From contig JAFGBS010000014.1 of assembly GCA_016933055.1 (NCBI GenBank), forward strand, positions 150,568 to 214,567: a stretch of DNA of 64,000 bases, written 5' to 3'. The DNA is from Promethearchaeota archaeon. GTDB taxonomy: Archaea > Asgardarchaeota > Lokiarchaeia > Sigyniarchaeales > Promethearchaeaceae. Shown in pieces: positions 1 through 7,859 of the stretch; positions within the stretch are counted from its first letter, which is position 1; every line of letters starts with the position of its first letter. Below the pieces are notes generated by a model. That model had not been told where the DNA came from. It searched no databases and saw only the letters and a list, made by a program, of their open reading frames with translations. The position numbers were made by a program, and so were the translations under genes.

Positions 1-660
1 TTCGTCGTGTAATAAATCTTCAATTTCCACAGTTTCAATTCCATCAAATCCAGAAAAATTGACCAATTCGGGAATTTGTTCAAGTTTTTCCTTTTTTTCC
101 TTGTGCAATGCGTAAGGACGATGGTTAGTATTGTCTATCCAAAATTTGATTATTTTTTCATTGATATCATAAAACCGCGCATATGCTTTGTTTTGTTTTC
201 CAGAGTATTCTACTGTAAGTAATATCCCTTGTTCCATATGGGAACAAATTTCCCCGTTTTGGATGAGGTTTTCTACATATACTGCCTTTGCAGCTCCCTT
301 TCTATCTTCTACTGGATTCTCAAACCGTTGTTCCCCAAATGGAGTTGTGTCTTTTTTATAGAAAGTCAAATCAGATTTTTTCAGTGTTTCCACTGAATTG
401 GGTTGGGACGATAGGGTCTTTTTTTGAGGAACATCTTGTTTCTTTTTTTGCTCAACCATCTGTTGTAACTTTTCAAGTTGCTTTTCTTTCTCAGGGAGCT
501 TTTCTGATGAAAAATCTGCAACTTGTTCTTTTTTCGTAGATTTTTTCAAATTTTTCTCGGAATCCGATTCTATGAATCGCATAAGGCTATTCTTTGCGGT
601 AACAGGTTTGGTTTTCTTTTTTGATTTACCGCTGGTTTTTTCAGATTTTTTAAAAGTCAT
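1..660 (-). CDS. Family B DNA polymerase, N-terminal part (cut by window edge)
   Basis: Reading the reverse strand from the ATG at 660 gives an open frame of 220 codons that runs off the window at base 1. It is absent from the ORF track because it has no stop here. Residues 1 to about 100 are lysine, serine and glutamate rich and probably disordered. The following part contains a segment like AYARFYDINEKIIKFWIDNTNHRPYALHKE, resembling the N-terminal domain of archaeal PolB enzymes (replicative DNA synthesis). The exonuclease and polymerase motifs would lie outside the window, so the call rests on N-terminal resemblance only. A TATA-like stretch, TTTATAG on the reverse strand near 702-708, lies upstream. 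The gene is divergent from the thiolase gene. Confidence 0.6.
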   Translation of the reverse strand, partial: MTFKKSEKTSGKSKKKTKPVTAKNSLMRFIESDSEKNLKKSTKKEQVADFSSEKLPEKEKQLEKLQQMVEQKKKQDVPQKKTLSSQPNSVETLKKSDLTFYKKDTTPFGEQRFENPVEDRKGAAKAVYVENLIQNGEICSHMEQGILLTVEYSGKQNKAYARFYDINEKIIKFWIDNTNHRPYALHKEKKEKLEQIPELVNFSGFDGIETVEIEDLLHDE

Positions 661-765
661 TAAGTTCCCCTTACTAGTTACCACTGAATATTGGAAAATC
701 TATCTATAAAGTATTTATTTACATGGAGTACATGCAAAATTGAATAGAATAGAGAGTCAATTCTA

Positions 766-779
766 TATTAAATATATTA
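766..779 (+). promoter_or_regulatory. Probable TATA box of the thiolase gene
   Basis: The stretch TATTAAATATATTA is centred about 23 bases upstream of the ATG at 795, the usual spacing for a leaderless archaeal transcript. This is inferred from position and composition in an AT-rich background. Confidence 0.4.
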
Positions 780-794
780 TTAACCACTCAAAAA

Positions 795-2051
795 ATGGAA
801 GATGAATTCGTGATGAAAAAAAGAGATGTTGTCATAGTTAGTGCTTGTAGGACTCCAATTGGTGCATTTGGAGGGAGTCTGCGACCAGTTCAAGCACCTC
901 AGTTAGCTTCTTTAGTTATGCGTGAGGCAATCAAACGTGCAAAATTACAGGATCAATTAGATCTGATCCAAGATGTGAGATTTGGGAATTGCTTAGAACC
1001 AGTTGATGCGATGAATGTAACACGCATTGCAGCATTACTGGCAGGGGTTCCTAACTCGGTTCCCGCGGTTACCGTAAATCGTGTTTGTATTTCAGGAATG
1101 ACTGCGGCTTTAGATAGTATGGTTTATATACAGAATGGATTATTGGACTGTTGCCTAGTAGGTGGAGTAGAGTCAATGAGTAATGTACCTTATGTGGTTC
1201 AAGAAGCCCGTTGGGGTCTGAGATTACAAGATGCGGCATTTGCTGATGGATTAATTCGTGGTTTGCAATGCGGTTCTATCTTCGTGCCTTATCCTAAAGA
1301 TGGACCAGTCGAGTGGGCTCGTGGAAAACCCTTCATAATGGGTCAAACTGCTGAGTTTCTCGTTGCGCGAGATGGCTGGACACGGGAACAACAGGATGAA
1401 ATCGCTCTACGATCCCATAACAACGCCGAACGGGCTAATACCGATGGTACTTTCAAAGATGAAATAGTACCAGTCACAATTAAGGACCGAAAAAAAGGAG
1501 AGATAATAGTGGATAAGGATGAACATTTCCGGCCGGGACTAACGATGGAACAATTAGCTAGGTTATCCCCTGCATTCATTCCTAATGGCACTGTAACCGC
1601 TGGAAATTCCTCTGGAATTAATGATGGTGCTTCTGCAATGATTATTATGGCAGAAGAAACAGCTTTAGAATTAGGGCTAAAACCACTAGCAAAAATTACG
1701 GGAATGGGAATGGGGGCTTGCGAACCGGAAATAATGGGAAGATCTCCCGTTCCTGCGGTTCGTAATCTCTTGGAACGTACTGATTACAAAATAGAGCAAT
1801 TCGAACGAATTGAACTCAATGAAGCCTTTGCAGCACAGTATTTGACAGTAGAAAAAGAACTGGGTTTAAATCGAGATATTACAAATATAAATGGTTCAGG
1901 AATCGGACTGGGACATCCGGTAGGTTGCACTGGAAACCGGATTATGGTTTCACTTCTCTATGAACTGATTCACTCGGGAAAGCAGACAGGATTAGCAACT
2001 CTATGCGGTGGAGGCGGGGTTTCCTCTGCTTGTGTGTTAGAAAAAATGTAA
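795..2051 (+). CDS. Thiolase (acetyl-CoA C-acyltransferase family)
   Basis: This 418-residue protein has the full thiolase layout. An N-terminal DVVIVSACRTPIGAFGG segment is followed by the nucleophile cysteine in NRVCISGM (about residue 98), the NEAFAA motif, the GLGHPVGCTG motif and the C-terminal CGGGGVSSACV glycine loop. The family condenses two acyl-CoA molecules or thiolytically cleaves 3-ketoacyl-CoA. All catalytic residues are present, so it should be active. Archaeal thiolases often pair with a DUF35 OB-fold protein and HMG-CoA synthase for mevalonate, but neither is adjacent here, so beta-oxidation or ketoacyl cleavage is equally possible. An alternative in-frame ATG at 813 would give MKKRDVVIVSA, closer to the usual family N-terminus. 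It converges with the next gene, 3 bases apart. Confidence 0.9.
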   Translation: MEDEFVMKKRDVVIVSACRTPIGAFGGSLRPVQAPQLASLVMREAIKRAKLQDQLDLIQDVRFGNCLEPVDAMNVTRIAALLAGVPNSVPAVTVNRVCISGMTAALDSMVYIQNGLLDCCLVGGVESMSNVPYVVQEARWGLRLQDAAFADGLIRGLQCGSIFVPYPKDGPVEWARGKPFIMGQTAEFLVARDGWTREQQDEIALRSHNNAERANTDGTFKDEIVPVTIKDRKKGEIIVDKDEHFRPGLTMEQLARLSPAFIPNGTVTAGNSSGINDGASAMIIMAEETALELGLKPLAKITGMGMGACEPEIMGRSPVPAVRNLLERTDYKIEQFERIELNEAFAAQYLTVEKELGLNRDITNINGSGIGLGHPVGCTGNRIMVSLLYELIHSGKQTGLATLCGGGGVSSACVLEKM

Positions 2052-2054
2052 TTT

Positions 2055-3032
2055 CTAATATTTATTTTTTTTATATCCTAAATCTACCAGCATACCGTAT
2101 ACCAGAGCTAAGGCATTTCGGGTTGAAATACCTTTATAGACTTCTTTCAGATCTTCAGTCCGGTGGAAAGAAGAGCGTTCTAGAAACAATTCTTGTATTG
2201 TAGCTTCTACTACTGATCTTGTTGCTTTGAATTTTTCGTAGTTGTTCTTTACGAATTCCCGGAAGATGGGAACAAACTTTATTTGGTCCTCTACAATTAA
2301 TTTTACATCTTTTAAGCTAGTTACGGCACCGTAATGGCAAAATCCTGCGTTTTCTATTTCTAAACCTTGTATTTTCTTTAAGGATTGCATGTATTCCTCA
2401 TAATTGAATTCAGTTGGCATGCTTGTAGGAAGTGTCAACAATTCTTCCTTATTAAAGAGCGTTCCTGCAGCCTCTCCAAAGTAGGAGAAATACGTAGAAC
2501 CCTCCATAAAAATCGTTGGACAGACATGATCCTTGGTGTGCCCAGGAGTAGAAATTAAAGATAGTTCCAGTTCTCTCTCTTCATCCAGCAGAATTTTGGT
2601 ATCAGGTTCAATTAATTGAAAAAATCGATCGGGAATCGGTTCCATTCTACCTACAAACTCTCCGTATGTTGATCTTGCTGCTTTAAGATGATTTTCCGGA
2701 TGTTGCAGATAGGTTTTATGGAGTTCCGTAGCTAAGATCTTTATTTTTGGATTATATTTCTCTAATTTTGTGAGAATCTTCCAACCAGCTCCAAAGTGAT
2801 CAAAATGATGATGCGATGGAATAAGATATTTCACAGAATCTCGGGAAATATGATGTTTCCTCATATAAGAAAGTACTTTGCGATAATCATCTGAAGTGCC
2901 TACATCGAAAATAATCGTCGAATTATCCCAATGCAGCAAAAAACTACTGGTAATTTTACTCATACCATATTGATTTAGATCTATTAAATGTACTGATTCG
3001 ATAAATTCTCCAGCAGTGGAAATGATTGGCAT
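2055..3032 (-). CDS. Metallo-beta-lactamase-fold hydrolase
   Basis: The 325-residue protein carries the metal-binding signature SHHHFDHFGAGW near residue 93, a second histidine in STPGHTKDH, and later FCHYGA, which can supply the last histidine. This places it in the broad metallo-beta-lactamase hydrolase superfamily, whose members bind two metal ions and cleave thioesters, esters or phosphodiesters or act as flavodiiron-type oxidoreductases. No flavodoxin domain follows, so a hydrolase is more likely. It has no signal peptide and is presumably cytosolic. The substrate cannot be told from sequence. It is transcribed toward the thiolase gene and divergently from the HEAT-repeat gene. Confidence 0.8.
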   Translation of the reverse strand: MPIISTAGEFIESVHLIDLNQYGMSKITSSFLLHWDNSTIIFDVGTSDDYRKVLSYMRKHHISRDSVKYLIPSHHHFDHFGAGWKILTKLEKYNPKIKILATELHKTYLQHPENHLKAARSTYGEFVGRMEPIPDRFFQLIEPDTKILLDEERELELSLISTPGHTKDHVCPTIFMEGSTYFSYFGEAAGTLFNKEELLTLPTSMPTEFNYEEYMQSLKKIQGLEIENAGFCHYGAVTSLKDVKLIVEDQIKFVPIFREFVKNNYEKFKATRSVVEATIQELFLERSSFHRTEDLKEVYKGISTRNALALVYGMLVDLGYKKNKY

Positions 3033-3165
3033 TACACATTCCTTAATCTTTTCTATATAATAATTTTTTATAATCTGATTGTTATGGTATGTGTATTAAC
3101 AACGTTATCATCATCTTTATGATTTATTTACAACATACTCAAACATAACCGAGGATAAATAAAAT

Positions 3166-6087
3166 TTGAACCAGTCTCTCACACCCCAACTTAATGACGA
3201 AACCATCGATCTGATAGAATCCTATATAGCAAACCGAAATTATAATGATGTAATTGACATTTGTATCCAAATCGTTCAAGAAAACATCAAAACTCCCAAT
3301 AGAGAACAATTGTATGAAATAATTGAAAAAATTACCCTCATTTGTGATAAAACTCCTTTTATTGTAGACACCCTTGTCCCGTATCTGGGAGAGTTTTTAC
3401 AAGATTTGGATGAATGGCTAAGAACGGAATCCCTAATAATTACGGAAAGAATTAGTAAATATCGCCCCAACGTGTTAATTGAATTCATCCCCCTAATCAC
3501 CAATCGATTACAAGATGAAGATCAAAACAACCGTGAGATTGCTCTGAACATAATTGGAAATTTAAGTTTAAACCTACATCTTGATCGAGAGAATTTATTT
3601 ATCTTTATCCTGAATATGATGCAAGATAAATCATGGAAAATACGAATACGAGCAATCCAAATCAGTGAACAACTCCTAAAGAAAGAAAAAATACCAAATA
3701 AGAATCTTTTTCAAAAATATGTAGAAGGGATATCCAAATTAGTAGGAGATGAGGATGAGGAAGTCCAAGGTACTGCAATAGAAACACTCAAAAATATCAG
3801 TTTCTTGTTGGATTCCGAATCCTTTCTACAGATTACATCCCAGTTAGTAAATTCGTCAATTTGGCAAATAAGTGAGAAAGGAATTTGGTTGGTGGGGGAA
3901 GTAGGAGCAGATCAATATTCCAATGTATCATTAATAGCCCCCAGATTACCTAATCTCCTAAATAATCCTAATTTAATGATCCAAACAAAAGTAATTGATG
4001 CATTGGTAAAAATCGGTCGTGTACATACAGAAAAAATACTGGAGATCATTTTTAACAATGTGCACACTAAAGAAAAGGAGATTTATGACGGTTTATTCGA
4101 TATATTTTTGTATTTAGGAATAGAACGACCCGATGCAGTTCTCCAGCGAGCCTTTGAACATTTAGAAGACCCAGATCGTTCAATTCGGATGTTTATTTCA
4201 GATGTTCTAAACAAATTCAAAGAGGAAGCTGTGGGCAAAATCGAGGAACAAGTAGCGTCACTATTTGCACGTTTACGCACTACTGATTGGCGACAGCGGC
4301 AACATATTGTGGAAATTCTAGGCTCACTCAATGGTGTTATAAAGGTCAACAGTATTGCAGTGTGGTCTTATCTCACCCTTAAATCGATCTCAGAGAATGA
4401 GGTCGATCCTGAGGTTAAGGACACCATCCATTCAGCATTAGAACGGATACAGAGTTCCATTGATGATATAGAGATAATTATTAGAGAAGTTGAAGTACAT
4501 CAAAACTTCTTTTATCGTGAAATATTGGAATTACAGAATTTACCAAAACAATTACGCGACAATATGCTCATCATTATCGAAAAAAACGAATTTCGGGAAG
4601 CATTATTGATTCTGGAACGAGAAATAAATAAAGCTATCAAAAAAATCGAATCATTTGGGGATCGGTTAGATGAATATGAATACAAAAGATTAGCTGTGGA
4701 TTTAATAGAAGATTGGTCATATACTCGATTGGATTTATTGGAGCAAATAGGAGACATAAAAAATTATATTAAAGAGAGTGTAGAAAATGCAAAACAGCGA
4801 TATATTACCCAACTGTACGAGAAAATCCAACGAGTAAAAGCACGAATTGATGTATTGAAGTCTGAAATGGAAGACATCATCAATTTAAATTCCCAGCTAA
4901 AACATCTCATCCAAATAGGTGAAGAGGAACGTGCTAAGAAAAAATTGGAACACCTTGCATACATCCGAGATAAGATTTTTCGTTTAGAAGCAGAAATAGG
5001 ACAAATTTGGATTGAAAATCTTGATTTTAAAGAAGAACTCAAAGATATTACTCTATATTGGGTTAATGCAAAAATTGAAGCCCAACAATTATTGTATTCC
5101 ATAAGTTACAATCTGAAAAGTATCCATACCAGTTTTAAAGATAGTAAAAAACAAAAAAATGCACTAAAAAAGGAAATTTCCTTTGAACTATTATTAAATC
5201 AATATCAAAACTTAATTCTTCAGTCTAGCAGTAACGTCCGTGATCAGTTCGAGCGGTTTTCCATTATCACATCCCCTGTTGTGGACGAAATTAAAAAAGG
5301 GAGTTATGATAATGCGACAGATTTGCTAAAATTAACCATTTCCCAAACAGTCACTAGTATTCAAGATTTTGATAAGGAAATCATAAAAATTTATGATCAA
5401 TTAGATAAGATGGAAGGGGATTTTGAAAAATCTAAAATGATTCGGTCATATATGGAAGATTGGATTCAGATTAAAGATTCATTGATTGAACGTAGTAATG
5501 AATTTTTCCAGCAGACATCTCAAGACATCTTTTTCCATCGTATAATAGATCTACAAAAATACATCAATCCTATCCCTATTGATCTCTTAAGCAAACATTT
5601 GAAAACGGAATATACTGAATCTCAATTACTTGAAAAATTGTTTAAACTCATTGAAAATGGAACTTTACAAGGTAAGATCCGAGATAATAAGTTATACTTA
5701 CCCGAAAAACATCCTGAATACGAAAATGTATTACAGATTTCCAAAAAAATCGAAACTTTAGGTAATTTCGTTCATTTTAAAATACGGTTGCAAAATACAA
5801 CACGTCACTTCTTGCAAAATCTATCAATATTATTTTCTTGGCCGGTATTTATGGAACTCCAAGAAGAACGTAGTAAACCTAACTGGATGGAGATTAAGGA
5901 ACTTCAAGCGGAAGAAATCCAAATTTTTAATTGGGTATTGAAATATCGTCACGATAACATGATTAAATCCTCTGAACGATTGGGAGTAACTTCAAGAATA
6001 GGAGAATTAAAAGTTATTATACGCTATACCAATTTCTTCGGAGTTCAAAAGGAAATTCGAAAGGAACTTGAGGTGTTCATCCCATAA
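3166..6087 (+). CDS. HEAT-repeat / coiled-coil / winged-helix / beta-sandwich protein, adaptin-like layout
   Basis: A TTG-started protein of 973 residues. Residues about 50-430 are helical repeats of HEAT type, for example LQDEDQNNREIALNIIGNL and LEDPDRSIRMFISDVL. Residues 430-800 are long charged helices with coiled-coil character. Residues about 800-848 (PIDLLSKHLKTEYTESQLLE onward) look like a small winged helix of the kind that closes PCI domains. The last 110 residues are beta-rich, with HFKIRLQNTTRHFLQNLSI and LKVIIRYTN, and resemble an immunoglobulin-like appendage. There is no signal peptide or membrane segment. HEAT trunk, flexible middle and C-terminal ear is the layout of adaptor and coatomer large subunits. 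That likeness is my inference, not a family assignment. It may instead be a generic Asgard scaffold. Confidence 0.6.
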   Translation: MNQSLTPQLNDETIDLIESYIANRNYNDVIDICIQIVQENIKTPNREQLYEIIEKITLICDKTPFIVDTLVPYLGEFLQDLDEWLRTESLIITERISKYRPNVLIEFIPLITNRLQDEDQNNREIALNIIGNLSLNLHLDRENLFIFILNMMQDKSWKIRIRAIQISEQLLKKEKIPNKNLFQKYVEGISKLVGDEDEEVQGTAIETLKNISFLLDSESFLQITSQLVNSSIWQISEKGIWLVGEVGADQYSNVSLIAPRLPNLLNNPNLMIQTKVIDALVKIGRVHTEKILEIIFNNVHTKEKEIYDGLFDIFLYLGIERPDAVLQRAFEHLEDPDRSIRMFISDVLNKFKEEAVGKIEEQVASLFARLRTTDWRQRQHIVEILGSLNGVIKVNSIAVWSYLTLKSISENEVDPEVKDTIHSALERIQSSIDDIEIIIREVEVHQNFFYREILELQNLPKQLRDNMLIIIEKNEFREALLILEREINKAIKKIESFGDRLDEYEYKRLAVDLIEDWSYTRLDLLEQIGDIKNYIKESVENAKQRYITQLYEKIQRVKARIDVLKSEMEDIINLNSQLKHLIQIGEEERAKKKLEHLAYIRDKIFRLEAEIGQIWIENLDFKEELKDITLYWVNAKIEAQQLLYSISYNLKSIHTSFKDSKKQKNALKKEISFELLLNQYQNLILQSSSNVRDQFERFSIITSPVVDEIKKGSYDNATDLLKLTISQTVTSIQDFDKEIIKIYDQLDKMEGDFEKSKMIRSYMEDWIQIKDSLIERSNEFFQQTSQDIFFHRIIDLQKYINPIPIDLLSKHLKTEYTESQLLEKLFKLIENGTLQGKIRDNKLYLPEKHPEYENVLQISKKIETLGNFVHFKIRLQNTTRHFLQNLSILFSWPVFMELQEERSKPNWMEIKELQAEEIQIFNWVLKYRHDNMIKSSERLGVTSRIGELKVIIRYTNFFGVQKEIRKELEVFIP

Positions 6088-6102
6088 ATTTTTCAATTAC
6101 GC

Positions 6103-6110
6103 TTTTTTTT
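6103..6110 (+). terminator. Oligo-T terminator after the HEAT-repeat gene
   Basis: A run of eight T lies 15 bases after the stop codon of the preceding gene and before selD. Archaeal RNA polymerase commonly terminates at such tracts without a hairpin. Confidence 0.45.
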
Positions 6111-6119
6111 CCTTACTCA

Positions 6120-6138
6120 ATCGATCTATGTGATCGAT
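6120..6138 (+). promoter_or_regulatory. Perfect 7-bp inverted repeat just upstream of selD
   Basis: ATCGATC and GATCGAT are separated by 5 bases and end 11 bases before the selD ATG at 6150. This could be a hairpin in the leader RNA or a protein-binding operator. A purine-rich AGGGAAACAG follows it and may act as the ribosome site. No function is demonstrated. Confidence 0.4.
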
Positions 6139-6149
6139 AGGGAAACAGA

Positions 6150-7187
6150 ATGAATCCAGAATACCGATTAACAGCTAAAACGCAAATTCATGGATGATCA
6201 TGTAAAGTATCAAAAGGTGCTCTCGAACGGATTTTAATGGGATCCGGGTTAGACTATTCTGCAGAAGATTGTGCCGTAAAACCGATTGGGAATAAGATAT
6301 TAGCCACAAACGTGGATATTTTTACTCCCATTCATGATGACCCTATTGTTCAAGGAGAAATCACCGCTTGTAACGCTACAAATGACCTATTTGCCATGAA
6401 TGTGATTGATATCATTATGTATCTGAGTTTCCTCGGAGTCCCGGTGGATCAACCAGAAGAGATCACTCAAGGGTTAATTAAAGGTCAAAGAAATTTTCTG
6501 AAACAATTTGGCGCCGATATAAATGGAGGTCATACAATTATCAATCCTTGGCCGATATCGGGGGGAATTGTAGTAGGAATCGCGGATAAAAAGGATCTGA
6601 TACCAAAACAGTTACGAACTACAGCCGATACAGGAGATTTGTTCATCACCAAACCGATCGGAATACAAGCAGCTATGGCAATATATCGTATACAAAAAGA
6701 TGAGGACAATGTCCTAAATGAATTATTCCCAAATGTGAAAAAAGTAACACTCGATAAAATGGTAGATACTGCGGTAGAAGTAATGCGGAAATCCAACCAT
6801 GAGGTGGCTCACATAATTCGAAAATATCATCTCAGAAATGGCATTGCCAGTATGACCGATATAACAGGATTTGGTTTGAAACAACACATAGAAGAAATAG
6901 TCCAAGGTACCCAATTCGACATCTCGATAAATACATTACCAATTATCGTGGGTACGGATAAAATATCTGATGGTTTAGGTTATGATCTCATGGGTGGATG
7001 TGCTGCAGAAACTGCGGGTCCAATGTTATTATGCATAGATCCTAATGAAATTGAACATGATGAAATCTTACGAGTGTTTCACAAGGAAAAAGTCCCGATT
7101 TGGAGTATCGGACAATATTTCAAAGGAAATGGAAAAGTGACCATCTCGCAAAATCCTAAGATCATTCAAGTAGAAAAAATAAATTAG
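6150..7187 (+). CDS. selD: Selenophosphate synthetase SelD containing selenocysteine (in-frame TGA at 6195-6197)
   Basis: SelD makes selenophosphate from selenide and ATP, the selenium donor for selenocysteine synthesis. The ORF track begins at an internal ATG (6237) because an in-frame TGA at 6195 closes the frame. Extending upstream gives MNPEYRLTAKTQIHG-U-SCKVSKGALERIL, which matches the start of the family (LT...HG-C/U-xCK). The TGA falls exactly on the catalytic Cys/Sec, three residues before the invariant lysine. The ATG at 6150 gives 345 residues, the normal family length. Downstream motifs are conserved: AEDCAV, ATNDLFAM, GGHT, LFITKPIG and MTDITGFGL. A structured element follows the stop directly. 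Recoding therefore explains the TGA better than a nonsense mutation. Confidence 0.9.
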
Positions 7188-7260
7188 TAGTTCCCTATGA
7201 AGAGGGTGAAAACCGCTTGCGGGTAACTCTCGGAGGCTTCTGCTTGCAAAGCAGGAACTA
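7188..7260 (+). promoter_or_regulatory. Candidate archaeal SECIS element in the selD 3' UTR
   Basis: Immediately after the selD stop, an outer stem TAGTTCC/GGAACTA (7188-7194 with 7254-7260) encloses two arms. The first arm pairs 7202-7207 with 7226-7231. It then has an asymmetric internal loop with GAAAA on the 5' side and GTA on the 3' side, then a 3-bp stem CCG/CGG capped by CUUG. Known archaeal SECIS elements have a conserved GAA...A internal loop under a short GC-rich apical stem, and lie mostly in the 3' UTR, so position and shape both fit. The second arm is a 6-bp hairpin (7240-7245 with 7249-7254) that shares one base with the outer stem. Folding was done by eye. Confidence 0.7.
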
Positions 7261-7276
7261 TATTCTCTCTTTTGTT

Positions 7277-7690
7277 CTATATATACATATCTCTGTATGA
7301 ATCATCGTCTTCCGATTCATAGTCTTCATCATCCTCTTCATCCAGGATCTCTTCAAGTATTTGCCGTAACTCAGGATATTCTCTCAAAAACCTCTTAATA
7401 TCTTGAAAGTCCATCATATCAGGAGTAAGGGGTATATCGTTCATTGAAACAGGAATTCGGATTTTCTTCCGTATCTTTACACCCTTTTGTTGGAGTAGAT
7501 CAAGGTAAATTTTGATTAATTCTTGCTCTATCTCTGTGGCTTCCATTTCATAAATCTTTGAATCTGAATACTTATTTTCTAATTCAAGGAATCCCTTTTC
7601 CCTGAGTTCTTCATCCATTTCCACACCAGATAATTTTTTGACAAAATCTTTAACCACTTCGAAATTTAGAATGTCTCTCCATGTTGCCAT
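7277..7690 (-). CDS. Small acidic protein of unknown function
   Basis: I do not recognise this 137-residue protein. It is predicted mostly helical, has no membrane segment or cysteine cluster, and ends in a strongly acidic tail (LDEEDDEDYESEDDDSY). It starts with an ATG followed by a clear codon-like reading frame that fills the space between two well-supported genes, which supports it as real. It converges on selD and its SECIS candidate, and is divergent from the aIF2-gamma gene. The acidic C-terminus might bind basic partners such as ribosomal or lysine-rich tails, but that is speculation. Confidence 0.6.
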   Translation of the reverse strand: MATWRDILNFEVVKDFVKKLSGVEMDEELREKGFLELENKYSDSKIYEMEATEIEQELIKIYLDLLQQKGVKIRKKIRIPVSMNDIPLTPDMMDFQDIKRFLREYPELRQILEEILDEEDDEDYESEDDDSYRDMYI

Positions 7691-7859
7691 TATTTATCTA
7701 GTTAATAAAAAAAATTATCACTACTAAACTTACCTCTATTTATTTATTGGAAAATCGGCAAAATCGTAAAGTGAAATTAGTGAAAAAATCGATTAAATTT
7801 TTGAACAATAATGAATTAATCACATGAACGATCATTGCATTAGTGGGTATTAATCAAAA

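Noticed and set aside
288-539. 83-residue plus-strand ORF
   Set aside because: It is antisense to the PolB N-terminus, which is open over its whole length.
6237-7187. selD read as a truncated gene or pseudogene because of the TGA at 6195
   Set aside because: The TGA falls exactly on the Sec/Cys catalytic position, the remaining coding sequence is intact, and a SECIS-like structure follows the stop.
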